Positions 54,397-63,943 of a stretch of 64,000 nucleotides of DNA are shown piece after piece. This DNA comes from Spirochaetaceae bacterium. Its GTDB lineage: Bacteria; Spirochaetota; Spirochaetia; Treponematales; Treponemataceae. Each line of letters opens with the position of its first letter. Within the stretch, counting starts at the first letter, position 1. Below the pieces are notes generated by a model. It searched no databases, had not been told where the DNA came from, and worked only from the letters and a program-made list of their open reading frames with translations. Made by a program: the position numbers and the translations under genes. The stretch is taken from the NCBI GenBank assembly GCA_017622135.1, contig JAGARR010000006.1, forward strand, positions 1 to 64,000. Reading direction: 5' to 3'.

Positions 54397-56120
54397 TATC
54401 CCCTTCTCCCATACTTATCTAATAATGAGCGGGCATAGTCGAGGGCATCTGCCCCTGCACTGTCACCTGACAGCATCCTGGCGATTTCCTCCACCCGCTG
54501 TTGACCTGAGATAGCCGAAACCTGTGTCACTGTTGAAGTTAGGTCACTATTTTTGGCTATCTTCATCTGATTATCGGCACAAACTGCAATGCTGGCCACA
54601 TGGGTAATACAGAAAATCTGACATTTTTCCGCCAGTTTTTTCAAATGGGCGCCAACTGCCACCGACACCTCTCCACCAATTCCCGTGTCAATCTCGTCAA
54701 AAACCAAGGTGTCCACTGTGTCTGACTCCGCCAATATTGTTTTCAGGGCCAGCATCACACGGGAAATCTCACCCCCGGAGGCGATCTTTGCCAAGGGCTT
54801 TTCCGGGGAACCGGTATTGGCACTGATAAGGAATTCAATGTCGTCCATGCCGTAGGGGCCGCAGCGCTGCATGACACCACCAGCTGACTCAGGCTTCTCC
54901 TTGATGGAGACCACAAACCGTGCCCCCTTCATACCCAGGTGGCTCAGCACCTCCTGCACCTCCTGGGACATGCTGCCGATGGCAGCCCGCCGTTTCTCCG
55001 ACAGGTTCTTGGCGGCGGCATACACCTGCTGCTCCAGCTGGGCAGTCGCCTGCTCCATGGCGGCCCTGTTCTCCTGGCTGTTGGAAAGAGTCTCCAGCTC
55101 CTGTCGGGCAGACTCGGCGTACTGGATTACCTCAGCCAGGGGAGCCTGGACAGAGGAGGCATATTTCTTTTTCAGCTTGAACAGCAGGGCAAGTCTTTCT
55201 TGCACCTCCTCCAGGCGGCCAGGCTCAAAGGTAAGGCCCTGGAGATAGGCTTTCAGCTCGTCGGCCAAGTCGGAGAGCTCGTAGAAGGAGCTTTCCACCC
55301 GGGAGGACAAGGGTGACAACCCCTTGTCTACGGCGGCGGCCTGCTCCATGGCCCCCTGAGCCTTCTTCATTGCCGCCACCACCGAGAATCCTGCATCATC
55401 GTGGCCGCCGCACAGGATGGCAGTGGCGCGATCCAGGGCTGAATAAATCTCCTCGAACTGGGTGAGCCGCTGCTCCTCGGCCACCAGCTCCTCCTCCTCA
55501 GCGGCCTTCAGCTGGGCAGCCTCAATCTCTTCCAGTGCAAAGGAAAGCAACTCTATGCGGCGGTCCCGGTCAGCCTCGGAAAGGTTCAGCTCCTCCAATT
55601 GGCGGCGGCTTTCCACCAGCTGGCTGTACAAGGCGGTAAAGGCTTCTGTCTCGGCGGTTAGACCGGCGTAGGCGTCAAGGAAGCGGCGGTGCTCGCTGAC
55701 ACGGAGCAAGGACTGGTGCTCGTGCTGGCCGTGGATGTCCACCAAAAAGGATGAGAAGGCGGCCAGGTCGGAACGGGTTACTGGCTGCCCCTGAATCCAG
55801 GCTCCACTACGGCCTGACTCCTTGACATACCGCTTTAGAAGGACTCGGTCATCCTCAATTTCTATGCCATGCTCCTCCAGCCACTGTCGTGCCTCCTTAT
55901 GGCGGGCGGTCAGAAAGAAGGTACCCGAAACACGGGCCTCCTGGGCACCGGCACGCACCACCTCAGTACCTCCCTTCCCCCCCAGCAGGAAGGACAGGGC
56001 TCCGATGAGGATGGACTTTCCTGCTCCCGTCTCTCCACTCAGAACGGTCAACCCCTCCTCAAAATCCAAGGAGAGGGAATCAATCAGGGCAAAATCGGAA
56101 ATCTGTATGCTTTCAAGCAT
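54396..56120 (-). CDS. recN: DNA repair protein RecN
   Basis: An SMC-like ATPase that acts early in double-strand break repair. 574 residues: FALIDSLSLDFEEGLTVLSGETGAGKSILIGALSFLLGG with Walker A near 30-37, two coiled coils in the middle, IASGGEISRVMLALK as ABC signature near the C-terminus and LVFDEIDTGIGGEVS as Walker B. GGAGG precedes the ATG. It overlaps the nadK stop by 8 nt. Confidence 0.96.
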   Translation of the reverse strand: MLESIQISDFALIDSLSLDFEEGLTVLSGETGAGKSILIGALSFLLGGKGGTEVVRAGAQEARVSGTFFLTARHKEARQWLEEHGIEIEDDRVLLKRYVKESGRSGAWIQGQPVTRSDLAAFSSFLVDIHGQHEHQSLLRVSEHRRFLDAYAGLTAETEAFTALYSQLVESRRQLEELNLSEADRDRRIELLSFALEEIEAAQLKAAEEEELVAEEQRLTQFEEIYSALDRATAILCGGHDDAGFSVVAAMKKAQGAMEQAAAVDKGLSPLSSRVESSFYELSDLADELKAYLQGLTFEPGRLEEVQERLALLFKLKKKYASSVQAPLAEVIQYAESARQELETLSNSQENRAAMEQATAQLEQQVYAAAKNLSEKRRAAIGSMSQEVQEVLSHLGMKGARFVVSIKEKPESAGGVMQRCGPYGMDDIEFLISANTGSPEKPLAKIASGGEISRVMLALKTILAESDTVDTLVFDEIDTGIGGEVSVAVGAHLKKLAEKCQIFCITHVASIAVCADNQMKIAKNSDLTSTVTQVSAISGQQRVEEIARMLSGDSAGADALDYARSLLDKYGRRG

Positions 56121-56955
56121 GGGTACCTCCTGACCAGTGAAGCTTTGAACGAAGGGCGCTGTAGAAATGAGGGGAATTGCAGCCAGCCAGCATGACCTTC
56201 TTGTCTGCCAGCCGGAATTTGATCACATCATCCACCTGCAAGTCCGTTGTAATCTGACCGTCCGCCGTGAGCACCATCCCCTTGGCACGGGACGGCCGCA
56301 CCACCGCCTCAAGGCAGCCTTCCGGTGGCAGCACCAGGGGCCGGTTGGACAGGGAGAAGGGACTGACGGGAATCAGCAGCAGGGCCTTCAGGGCCGGGTC
56401 TATGATGGGCCCTCCTGCGGCGGCAGAATAGGCGGTGGAGCCAGTGGAGGTGGACACGATGATTCCGTCGGCATTGAACTGTCCGAAGGGATTTCCGCAG
56501 AAGGACATTTCCAAGGAAACCAGGCGGGCGGACTCCTTGGGGGACACAACCACGTCATTGAGGGCAGTTACGGTAAAGATTTCCCTTTCATTCCGAAAAA
56601 GCTCGGCCTGAACGAGACTTCTGGAGCTGAGGGGAAGCTCCTTTGCCAAAAACAACTCCAGCTTTTCCCGCCACTCCCGTTTCTGAATGCTGGCGATGAA
56701 GCCAAAATGGCCGAAATTGATGGGAAAGATGGGAATTCCCAAGGGAGCGCAGCCCCGTGCGGCAAACAGTACCGTTCCGTCTCCCCCCAAGGTGATGCAA
56801 AAGCTATTGCCCGTGAAGGAACAGACGGTGTTTGCGTCAGAAAAAAGAAAGATGGAGCATTGGATTTTACGGGAATCGAGATACTGCCTGATTATCTCCG
56901 CATAATCCTTGCACTCATCCTTGTAGGCATTGACGACAATCAAGCATTTTTTCAT
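56113..56955 (-). CDS. nadK: NAD kinase
   Basis: Makes NADP from NAD and ATP. 280 residues with TLGGDGTVLFAARGCAPLGIPIFPINFGHFGFIA (GGDG motif), the NADGIIVSTSTGSTAYSAAAGGPIIDP block and a C-terminal beta-rich end. Length and motif order are typical. TTGGAG lies 5 nt before the ATG. It is joined to recN by an 8-nt overlap. Confidence 0.96.
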   Translation of the reverse strand: MKKCLIVVNAYKDECKDYAEIIRQYLDSRKIQCSIFLFSDANTVCSFTGNSFCITLGGDGTVLFAARGCAPLGIPIFPINFGHFGFIASIQKREWREKLELFLAKELPLSSRSLVQAELFRNEREIFTVTALNDVVVSPKESARLVSLEMSFCGNPFGQFNADGIIVSTSTGSTAYSAAAGGPIIDPALKALLLIPVSPFSLSNRPLVLPPEGCLEAVVRPSRAKGMVLTADGQITTDLQVDDVIKFRLADKKVMLAGCNSPHFYSALRSKLHWSGGTHA

Positions 56956-56968
56956 ACATTCTCCAATG

Positions 56969-58021
56969 TTACGGCAATGTCCCTAAAACCTTTGCAATGG
57001 TAGATGCGTGGGTGGAGCCAAGTCTTGGATACAGAGGAAAGTCCACCGTCCTCAGGTAGAGGGAACGGGCGTTGATGCATCCTTCCAGCTCCTCATCCAA
57101 AAAGGCGGCGATGCTGGAATTGAAGGTGGGCTGGATTTCGATTCCCTTGCGGGAAGCATACTGGCGCACATCCTTGAGACCGCTGTTCAGCACCACGGTG
57201 AAGGAACTTACTGAGGAACTGCCATTGGGGGTCCGCATCAAGCACTTGTGTCGTCCCGCCATCAACGCCTTTTGGAAGGCGGCGAACAATTCCTGACGTA
57301 CCACCTCATTCCTTGAGAACTCCTTCAGCTGGATGAAGGCCAGGGCACTGTTAAGGTCGGGAAGGAGGTCTGTGGAGGGAGCCTCCTCCCCCAGCCGCTT
57401 CAGAATGCTCCACTCACGACGGGCAGGAGCCATAAGGACGGCTCCGCCTCCACCGGTGACGGCATCCCCCTCCTCCAGCCCCATGATGGAGAAAACTCCG
57501 TAGGTTCCTGCCCGCTTCACCTGCTGCTCCTCACCCTCCTTTGCCGGAAGATTGTGGAAGGCTCCCACACTACGGGAGATGTCCTCAACGAGGGGAATAC
57601 CAAGGGCCTGAATGGCCTCGAAATCAGGAAGATAGCCAGCTGTCTCGGTAAAGATGATGAGGCGGCCACCCTGGCGGATCCCCTCCTCCAGGGCCTCCAC
57701 CGTCAGGCAGGCGGTGTCGGGAGAAACATCCGTGATAATGGGCTTGAATCCAAGTTCCTGTACTGCCTGAAGCTGCCATAGGGGGGCCAGTGCGGAGACA
57801 ATGATGCCGGTACCAGGCTCCAGACCGAAGGCACGCAGCACATACTTGAGGGCAATGGCAGGACTCCGCAGAGCCAAGGCTCCGTCTACAGGGAAGAACT
57901 CCTTTACTGATTGAACAAGACGCCGTGCCATCTCCCCGGGGCCGATTTTCTCGTCCACCATACAGGTAAGCACAGCGTCCATTTCCTTGCGACGGATTGT
58001 GGAACTATAGGTTTGAATCAT
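56969..58021 (-). CDS. DegT/DnrJ-like aminotransferase homologue without the PLP lysine
   Basis: 350 residues from the ATG at 58021. The fold matches the DegT/DnrJ/EryC1 sugar aminotransferase family: a helical start, GTGIIVSALAPLWQLQAVQELGFKPIITDVSPDTACL, PLVEDISRSVGAF (family EDxAqxxGA) and LPDLNSALAFIQLKEF. In family members FSFxxxK carries the PLP lysine; here the segment is FSIMGLEEGDAVTGGGGA, with Glu183 at the lysine position. It may be a dehydratase-like or non-catalytic relative. The ATG is one base beyond the cheW stop. Confidence 0.8.
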   Translation of the reverse strand: MIQTYSSTIRRKEMDAVLTCMVDEKIGPGEMARRLVQSVKEFFPVDGALALRSPAIALKYVLRAFGLEPGTGIIVSALAPLWQLQAVQELGFKPIITDVSPDTACLTVEALEEGIRQGGRLIIFTETAGYLPDFEAIQALGIPLVEDISRSVGAFHNLPAKEGEEQQVKRAGTYGVFSIMGLEEGDAVTGGGGAVLMAPARREWSILKRLGEEAPSTDLLPDLNSALAFIQLKEFSRNEVVRQELFAAFQKALMAGRHKCLMRTPNGSSSVSSFTVVLNSGLKDVRQYASRKGIEIQPTFNSSIAAFLDEELEGCINARSLYLRTVDFPLYPRLGSTHASTIAKVLGTLP

Positions 58022-58022
58022 G

Positions 58023-58508
58023 TTAATTGATATCCAGCAGCTTCCGCAATTCCTTGGGATTGAATAGACTTCTGATGTCAAGGATGATGAGATAGCCGTT
58101 ATCCTGACGAACAACACCGTGGATATACTCGGTTCCGATACCGCTGAGCATCTGTGGAGGTGGCTTGATCTCCTCCCGGTTGACAGAAATAACACGGGCG
58201 ATGCGGTCAATGATAATACCAATCTTCAGACCGTCAATATTGAGAATGATGAATCCCCCCTCGAACTCATCGGCCATATCCTCATCCTTGATTTCGATCT
58301 TCTTGAGACGAAACCGCTTGTGAAGATTGATGATGGGGATTATCTCGCTACGCAGATTGAAAATACCCTCAACATAATACGGAGCGTTGGGAATAGAACG
58401 AACATTCTGTATCTTCACGATCTCCTTGACGTCCATAATATCCACACCATACAGCTCTTCACCAAGCTGGAATGTTACAAGCTGGAATACAGAATCACCA
58501 ACAGCCAT
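58023..58508 (-). CDS. cheW: CheW-type chemotaxis coupling protein
   Basis: 161 residues, the size of CheW, which joins chemoreceptors to CheA. It has LVTFQLGEELYGVDIMDVKEIVK, RSIPNAPYYVEGIFNLRSEIIPIINLHKRF (family IPxxPxxxxGvinlRGxixPvidl) and GIIIDRIARVISV. GGAGG lies 4 nt before the ATG. The DegT-like gene is coupled to it, and the HEAT-repeat gene precedes it. Other chemotaxis genes are not in the window. Confidence 0.95.
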   Translation of the reverse strand: MAVGDSVFQLVTFQLGEELYGVDIMDVKEIVKIQNVRSIPNAPYYVEGIFNLRSEIIPIINLHKRFRLKKIEIKDEDMADEFEGGFIILNIDGLKIGIIIDRIARVISVNREEIKPPPQMLSGIGTEYIHGVVRQDNGYLIILDIRSLFNPKELRKLLDIN

Positions 58509-58553
58509 ATAGCCTCCGCTAAAAAATTATTTCCTTATAATTATACCAAAAAA

Positions 58554-59993
58554 TTATTCACGGTCAAGTATCTTTCGGGCCTTGGTCCTGTTGGAGCTGG
58601 CCTTTTCTCCATCAGCAATCTCCCGCACAGTCTGAGTGATGGAGGGAAATTTGTTCCTGGCATAGATGTCCAGTCCCGTTCCAACGGTGGCCACATCCTT
58701 GTGGGCCAAATACTCACCGCAAATCTCAGCGAAGCCTGCATTCTCCTGAGCGGCAAAGACCTTACCCAAGGCATAGCGGAGATTCTTCTTCTTGTCGTCT
58801 GTCAAACTTTCCCGTGCCAAGGTAACGACGCTGTCCAAGGCGGAAGAACTGCCGTGGGCAAGCAGTGCCTCCGAGGCCTTTACCTTGGCGGTGTCTCCAG
58901 CATATTTTTCCTTCACCAGGTCCTGAAGATACTTGATTCCATCCTTATCCCCCAGGATGCCGATGGTCTCGAAGCAGGCGTATTTGACGGCCGTCTCAGG
59001 ATCATTCTTTGCCCGGAACACAATATGGGCGGCGGCAGACTGCATTTTGTTATCCTTAACCGCCTTGATGGATTCCAGTCGCACCTTGTAGTGGGAGTCC
59101 TTGATTCCTTCGATAATGATTGCCTGAGCTGTGGCGTCGTTGGGATAGTGAGCAATACCCTTGATGACAGAGGCACGAAGATTGGGATCGGTGCTTTCGT
59201 ACAGATAGGCCAGCACTTCCACCGACTCAGGCTTCTCCATGGCACCGATGGCCTCGGAGGCGTACATGCGGACAAAGGTGTTCTTGTCCTCGTTCTGGGC
59301 AATGTCCACCAAGGCATCCCAAGTCTCCACCGCCTTGAGACGCCCCAGCGCCTTCATGACAGACTGCTGCTGACCGATGGAAAGTTCCTCCCGGTTGATG
59401 TATTCAGCAAGGAACTGGGCATCCTCCGCTGTCCCCACATCCGCCAAAGCTGTCAAGGCTCCCTCGAAGTACTCCATGTACTCCTCCTCCAGCAAGGCCC
59501 GGGCCAGGGGGCCGGCCTCCGCCACCTTCACGGCGGAGACATACTTGAACAGCAGTGATACCGTGCTATTTCTTGTGTCGAAGGGATCCTCGATGATCTC
59601 CAAGGCATAATCTGCAAGGCGGTTGTCCTTGGCCTCAGTGAAATACATGATGATCTTTTCCCGCAGGGCCACAGAACGGGTGCGGCGGAGGATTCCGTCC
59701 AACTCCTCCAGATAGTGGAAGGTTTTGTTGGCAATGAATTCATCCAGCATGGCGATGATGTCGGTATCAAGGCCGTAGTTCAGGATGTTGACTTCCTTTT
59801 CCCGCTCTGACTCCCGCGATTCCTCATGAGAATCATTGTCCTGAAGCACCTTATCCTCAGGACTATTGGAGGTGAGGACTCCACGAGGCTCCGGCACCAA
59901 GGAAGTCTCCTTGGCGTGGAGTGAAATGCCGGAGACACCTGCCAGCAATCCAACTGACAGGGAGAAAATGGCCATTGACTTACTGTGCTTCAT
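58554..59993 (-). CDS. Exported HEAT-repeat protein
   Basis: 479 residues from the ATG at 59993 (AGGAG 5 nt upstream). It has a signal peptide with a hydrophobic core AIFSLSVGLLAGVSGISL and a probable signal peptidase I site LHA-KE. After an acidic linker come HEAT/armadillo-like repeats of about 35 residues through the whole protein, e.g. ETWDALVDIAQNEDKNTFVRMYASEAIGAM, SVEVLAYLYESTDPNLRASVIKGIAHY and YKVRLESIKAVKDNKMQSAAAHIV. It is probably a periplasmic protein-binding scaffold. Its start region is 139 nt from tgt. Confidence 0.85.
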   Translation of the reverse strand: MKHSKSMAIFSLSVGLLAGVSGISLHAKETSLVPEPRGVLTSNSPEDKVLQDNDSHEESRESEREKEVNILNYGLDTDIIAMLDEFIANKTFHYLEELDGILRRTRSVALREKIIMYFTEAKDNRLADYALEIIEDPFDTRNSTVSLLFKYVSAVKVAEAGPLARALLEEEYMEYFEGALTALADVGTAEDAQFLAEYINREELSIGQQQSVMKALGRLKAVETWDALVDIAQNEDKNTFVRMYASEAIGAMEKPESVEVLAYLYESTDPNLRASVIKGIAHYPNDATAQAIIIEGIKDSHYKVRLESIKAVKDNKMQSAAAHIVFRAKNDPETAVKYACFETIGILGDKDGIKYLQDLVKEKYAGDTAKVKASEALLAHGSSSALDSVVTLARESLTDDKKKNLRYALGKVFAAQENAGFAEICGEYLAHKDVATVGTGLDIYARNKFPSITQTVREIADGEKASSNRTKARKILDRE

Positions 59994-60131
59994 CAAAACT
60001 CCTACAACTTTCGTGGCGTATCATCGAAATACCACCACCCAAAAAAAGGAAAAACTCCAAAACAAGTTACATGAACGGGATTCCATCATCACAAAGCAAC
60101 GATACGAACCCTGCCCTGCTGCGGGACAAGA

Positions 60132-61274
60132 CTAGTGGCTGCCGCCGTTGTATCGCTCCAGGAAGTCCCGCTTGTATTCGGTGAACCTGTCCTCCTCAAT
60201 GGCGGTCCGCACCTCCCCCATCATCTGGTGGAGGAAGGCAAGGTTGTGGTAGGAGGCCAGCATGGAGCTGAGAATCTCCTGCTCCTTGAACAGGTGGCGA
60301 AGATAGGCCCGTGAATATTGTCGGCAAATCTTGCAGCGGCATGCACTGTCTATGGGGCCGAAATCCCGGGCAAACTTGGCGTTCTTGATGGAAATGGAGC
60401 CGTCACGGGTAAAATAGGAGCCATTGCGGGCATTTCGTGTAGGCAGCACGCAGTCGAACATGTCGATGCCGTTCTCCACCGCCTCCAGGATGTAGTCCGG
60501 CGTGCCGATGCCCATGACGTAGCGGGGCTTGTCTTCTGGCAGCAGAGCCGTCGTGTGGGCAAGCATCTGGGTGTACACCTGGTGGGGCTCTCCCACCGAC
60601 AGGCCGCCGATGGCTATGCCGGGAGCGTCCAGGCCCGCCACAAATTCAGCTGATTCCTGCCTCAGATCCTCGTAGAAGTTGCCCTGGACAATGGGAAAGA
60701 GCATCCCCTGGTAGCCCTGCTGGCGGGCCTCCCTCCAGGTGGCCATGGCCCGGTTGGACCAGTCGCTGGTGATGCGGAGGGCTTCGGCGGCCTCCTTCTT
60801 GGAGATGCCGTAGCCAGTACAGACGTCCAGCTGCATCTGGATGTCGCTGTTGTAGCGGCGCTGGAGCTCCACCACAGACTCCGGGGTGAGGAAGTGGCGG
60901 GAGCCGTCGATGTGGCTTTGGAAGGCCACCCCCTGGTCGGTTATCTTTCTGAAGGGAGCCAGGGAAAAGACCTGGAATCCACCTGAGTCGGTGAGGAAGT
61001 TCTTGCTCCACAAGGAAAAGCCATGGAGTCCCCCCGCCTCCTCCACAATGTCCACACCGGGGCGCAGATACAGGTGGTAGGTGTTGGCCAGAAGGATCTC
61101 AAAGCCAATCTCCTCCAGGTCGTCCTTTGTCATGGCCTTGACGGTGGCGCTTGTTCCCACCGGCATGAACACCGGGGTGCGCACCTGGCCATGGGGCAGC
61201 TCCATAATTCCAGTGCGAGCCCTGCTGCCAGCATCGGCATGGAGCTGGGTGAAAATCGAAAGCATCTCAGACAT
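60132..61274 (-). CDS. tgt: tRNA-guanine transglycosylase
   Basis: Swaps guanine 34 for preQ1 in queuosine tRNAs (including tRNA-Tyr with GTA anticodon, present in this window). 380 residues with TDSGGFQVFSL (Asp96), MFDCVLPTRNARNG (nucleophile Asp274) and the zinc site C312-x-C314-x2-C317 plus His343. The length is standard. GAGG is 7 nt before the ATG. It lies 9 nt after the lptG stop. Confidence 0.97.
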   Translation of the reverse strand: MSEMLSIFTQLHADAGSRARTGIMELPHGQVRTPVFMPVGTSATVKAMTKDDLEEIGFEILLANTYHLYLRPGVDIVEEAGGLHGFSLWSKNFLTDSGGFQVFSLAPFRKITDQGVAFQSHIDGSRHFLTPESVVELQRRYNSDIQMQLDVCTGYGISKKEAAEALRITSDWSNRAMATWREARQQGYQGMLFPIVQGNFYEDLRQESAEFVAGLDAPGIAIGGLSVGEPHQVYTQMLAHTTALLPEDKPRYVMGIGTPDYILEAVENGIDMFDCVLPTRNARNGSYFTRDGSISIKNAKFARDFGPIDSACRCKICRQYSRAYLRHLFKEQEILSSMLASYHNLAFLHQMMGEVRTAIEEDRFTEYKRDFLERYNGGSH

Positions 61275-61283
61275 ATAAAAACC

Positions 61284-62354
61284 TCACGTTCGGGCAAATC
61301 TCAGAAGAACAATACTGATGAAAATAAACAGGATTACCGGAAACCATGCTCCCAGGAAGGGGGAGAGGTAGCCGAACTGGGCCAGCAGCATGGTCACCAT
61401 CTGGGTCACATAAAAGAGCACCGCCGCCATAATACAGAGAACAAGGCTGATGAGCAAGACATTCTTCCTGGTCTTTCCCGACAGACCGATGGAAAGGAAC
61501 ACCACGATGAACACAATCAGCGGGAAGGAGAATTTCTTGTAGTACTGGGAGGTGGCCTCCGAGACGGAGAAGCCTGCCCGGCTCAGGCGCTGGATATAGG
61601 CCTTAGCCTCCTGGACAGATACGGTCTCCACATCGATGGTATTGTTCCTGAAGGTTTCCGGCGGCTCCACCATGGTCAGCATGGTGTCACGGGAAACTGT
61701 CTGGCTGTGGAGATACTTCCCGTCCACCACATATTCGGTGGCCTCGCTGCACTCCCAATACCCATCCCGCCATAGGGCCGAGTTGCCACGGACAATTCTC
61801 TCCAGGTTCTTTTGGTCATCACGAAAGATTACCAGCATACCCACCAGCCGCTGCTCGCTATCGTTGTAGTAGTCGGCCTTGTACACCATGCGCCCCTGGT
61901 CAGCAATGATGACGATGCGGTCATTGTTCAGGGACTGCTGCTGATTCAGCAACTGGTCCTGCAGCTCCGTCTTCTTGGCATAGGTGGGCACCACCACCTT
62001 GTCCTCAAAAAAAAAGAGACCAAAGCTCAGTGCCAAGGAGAGCACCAGCAGGGGGAAGGTGAATCGAAACAGAGATACACCAGCGGCAAATATGGCCGTC
62101 AGCTCGTTCTTTGCATACAGGTCGCTGAGGGTATAGGACACGGCAAAGAGGATGGACAAGGGCAGGGAAAAAGACATGGTCTTGGGGATATAGAGAGCCA
62201 TCACCTTGAGAATCTGGGCGGGCGGTACCTCCTGGGAGATGAAGCTCCAGAGATTCATCAGCAGATCCACCAGAATCAACACAAGGCAGAAGAAAAAGAG
62301 AGAGCCGAGAAAGACAGGAAGGAACCGACGGTAGAGGTACAGTACAAAGCTCAT
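61284..62354 (-). CDS. lptG: LptG-like lipid/LPS export permease (YjgQ family)
   Basis: 356 residues from the ATG at 62354. Six TM helices in the 3+3 layout around a beta-jellyroll domain: YLYRRFLPVFLGSLFFF start, KVMALYIPKTMSFSLPLSILFAVSYTLSDLYAKNELTAI, and the final VFLSIGLSGKTRKNVLLISLVLCIMAAVLFYVTQMV. It pairs with LptF. Many treponemes lack classical LPS, so the cargo may be another lipid or glycolipid. The start overlaps the lptF stop by 4 nt. Confidence 0.9.
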   Translation of the reverse strand: MSFVLYLYRRFLPVFLGSLFFFCLVLILVDLLMNLWSFISQEVPPAQILKVMALYIPKTMSFSLPLSILFAVSYTLSDLYAKNELTAIFAAGVSLFRFTFPLLVLSLALSFGLFFFEDKVVVPTYAKKTELQDQLLNQQQSLNNDRIVIIADQGRMVYKADYYNDSEQRLVGMLVIFRDDQKNLERIVRGNSALWRDGYWECSEATEYVVDGKYLHSQTVSRDTMLTMVEPPETFRNNTIDVETVSVQEAKAYIQRLSRAGFSVSEATSQYYKKFSFPLIVFIVVFLSIGLSGKTRKNVLLISLVLCIMAAVLFYVTQMVTMLLAQFGYLSPFLGAWFPVILFIFISIVLLRFART

Positions 62355-63490
62355 TTTTTCGCCAGCCTGAGATAAAATAAAAGTCCGGCAAAGCCCACTA
62401 AAAAATCCGGCAGCCACATGGTCCAGAAACCGTCCAGCCCCTGGCGGATGCCGAAGGTCTGCCCCATGATCATGGCCGCCCAGTAGGCCACACAGAGAAA
62501 GATGCCGATGATGAGCCCCACAGCCATGCCATTGTGCTTGCCAAAGATGATGGCCAGGGGCATGGCCAGCATGGCGAAGAAGATGGAGGCAAAGGGCAGG
62601 GAAAATTTCTTGTGGAATTCCAGCCGGTACATGTTCATCTGGAGGGTGGACGCCGTTCCCTCCTCCGTTATCTGCTTGATATACTTGAACAGGTCAAAGG
62701 AAGTCATCTCTCGTGGATTGGTGGAGGAGGAGTCTGAAAAGAATGAGGAGGCGAACACATTCATATCTGTCTCACCGGCATTCATCACTGTGTACTTGTC
62801 CTGTTCCTGCAGGTCAAATATACAGACGGTGGAGGAGTCCATGCTCAGGTTCATAAGTATTCCCGGCTCCCCTGTATTGATGATTTCTGTGGGACCGGAA
62901 ACAATCAGCCGCATCTGTCCCCTGTCGTCCATGTCGATGAAAATCAAGTCAGACACCATGGTGTCCGTTACCTCGCCAATGACCAGGGTGGCATCCTCCG
63001 TCCGCTTCACGGAGTTGGACTCCAGCTCGATGGTGGGGTCAGAATACAAGATCTGGCGGTACAGCTTATTGTAGGAGATGGTCCCCAGAGGCAAAAGGTA
63101 GTCGTTCACAAAGAAGGACACTATGGAGATCATCAGTCCCATCACCAGCACCGGTACCAGGATGACGAGGAATGACTTGCCGCTGGCACGAATCACCATA
63201 ATCTCATTGTCCGTCATCATGCGACCAAGGCACATCAGGAATCCCACCAGGGTGGCAAAGGGGGCCGACTGGGCCACAATGAACGGCAGGGAATACCCCA
63301 TGAGCCGCACCACATCCATGAGGGGAACTCGCTTCTTCAGCACATCCTCCGCCATCAAAAGAATCTGGTTTACAAAGAAGACCATAAAGAAGAAGAGAAA
63401 TGCGATGAAAAAATACAGCAGCAGTTCCTTTATCAGGTACGTGATGAGAACATGACGACGGAAAACCAACGGAATGGAAGGAAATTTCAT
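62351..63490 (-). CDS. lptF: LptF-like lipid/LPS export permease (YjgP family)
   Basis: 379 residues with the same 3+3 helix plan: YLIKELLLYFFIAFLFFFMVFFVNQILLM, PFIVAQSAPFATLVGFLMCLGRMMTDNEIMVIRASG and the C-terminal SLPFASIFFAMLAMPLAIIFGKHNGMAVGLIIGIFL. The central part is the periplasmic domain. The Asn/Asp-rich MTDNEIMVIRASG motif is characteristic of LptF/G. It starts 9 nt after dut. No lptB is nearby. Confidence 0.92.
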   Translation of the reverse strand: MKFPSIPLVFRRHVLITYLIKELLLYFFIAFLFFFMVFFVNQILLMAEDVLKKRVPLMDVVRLMGYSLPFIVAQSAPFATLVGFLMCLGRMMTDNEIMVIRASGKSFLVILVPVLVMGLMISIVSFFVNDYLLPLGTISYNKLYRQILYSDPTIELESNSVKRTEDATLVIGEVTDTMVSDLIFIDMDDRGQMRLIVSGPTEIINTGEPGILMNLSMDSSTVCIFDLQEQDKYTVMNAGETDMNVFASSFFSDSSSTNPREMTSFDLFKYIKQITEEGTASTLQMNMYRLEFHKKFSLPFASIFFAMLAMPLAIIFGKHNGMAVGLIIGIFLCVAYWAAMIMGQTFGIRQGLDGFWTMWLPDFLVGFAGLLFYLRLAKK

Positions 63491-63499
63491 GGAAGCAGC

Positions 63500-63934
63500 C
63501 TAGACTCCGGTGGAACCAAAGCCTCCCTGCCCCCGGTCTGTCTGGGACAGAGAATCTGTAGGCTGGAAGGATGCCTGCTCCACCGGTGCCACCACCAGCT
63601 GGGCAATGCGTTCTCCGTGGGAAATGGTAAAGTCTGCTGACCCCAAATTCACCAGAATGACCTTCACCTCGCCCCGGTAGTCGCTGTCGATGGTGCCGGG
63701 ACTGTTGAGAACGGTGACACCATGCTTGGCCGCCAGGCCAGAACGGGGCCGAACCTGCACCTCGTAGCCCGTCGGTATCTCAAAGGACAGCCCGGTAGGA
63801 ACCATGGCCCGACAACCGGGAGCCAGCACCAGTGGCTCTGCCAGACAGGCGCAGACATCGGCACCGGCGGCACCAGCAGTCTGATACACAGGAAGGCTTG
63901 CCCCGGGGGCAAGGGTACAAGGAATGGTTGTCAT
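63500..63934 (-). CDS. dut: dUTP diphosphatase
   Basis: Splits dUTP to dUMP and PPi. 144 residues of the trimeric class with all five motifs: AGADVCA (1), [12 protein letters not shown] (2), [20 protein letters not shown] (3), GERIAQLVV (4) and [11 protein letters not shown] (5). AAGGAG lies 5 nt before the ATG. It lies 9 nt after the end of an upstream partial gene and is the first complete gene of a long minus-strand group. Confidence 0.97.
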   Translation of the reverse strand: MTTIPCTLAPGASLPVYQTAGAAGADVCACLAEPLVLAPGCRAMVPTGLSFEIPTGYEVQVRPRSGLAAKHGVTVLNSPGTIDSDYRGEVKVILVNLGSADFTISHGERIAQLVVAPVEQASFQPTDSLSQTDRGQGGFGSTGV

Positions 63935-63943
63935 GCAATCTCC

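Noticed and set aside
60132-61274. Large plus-strand frame (61023-61775) overlapping tgt and lptG
   Set aside because: It lies antisense to well-supported genes with complete catalytic motifs and has no family resemblance.
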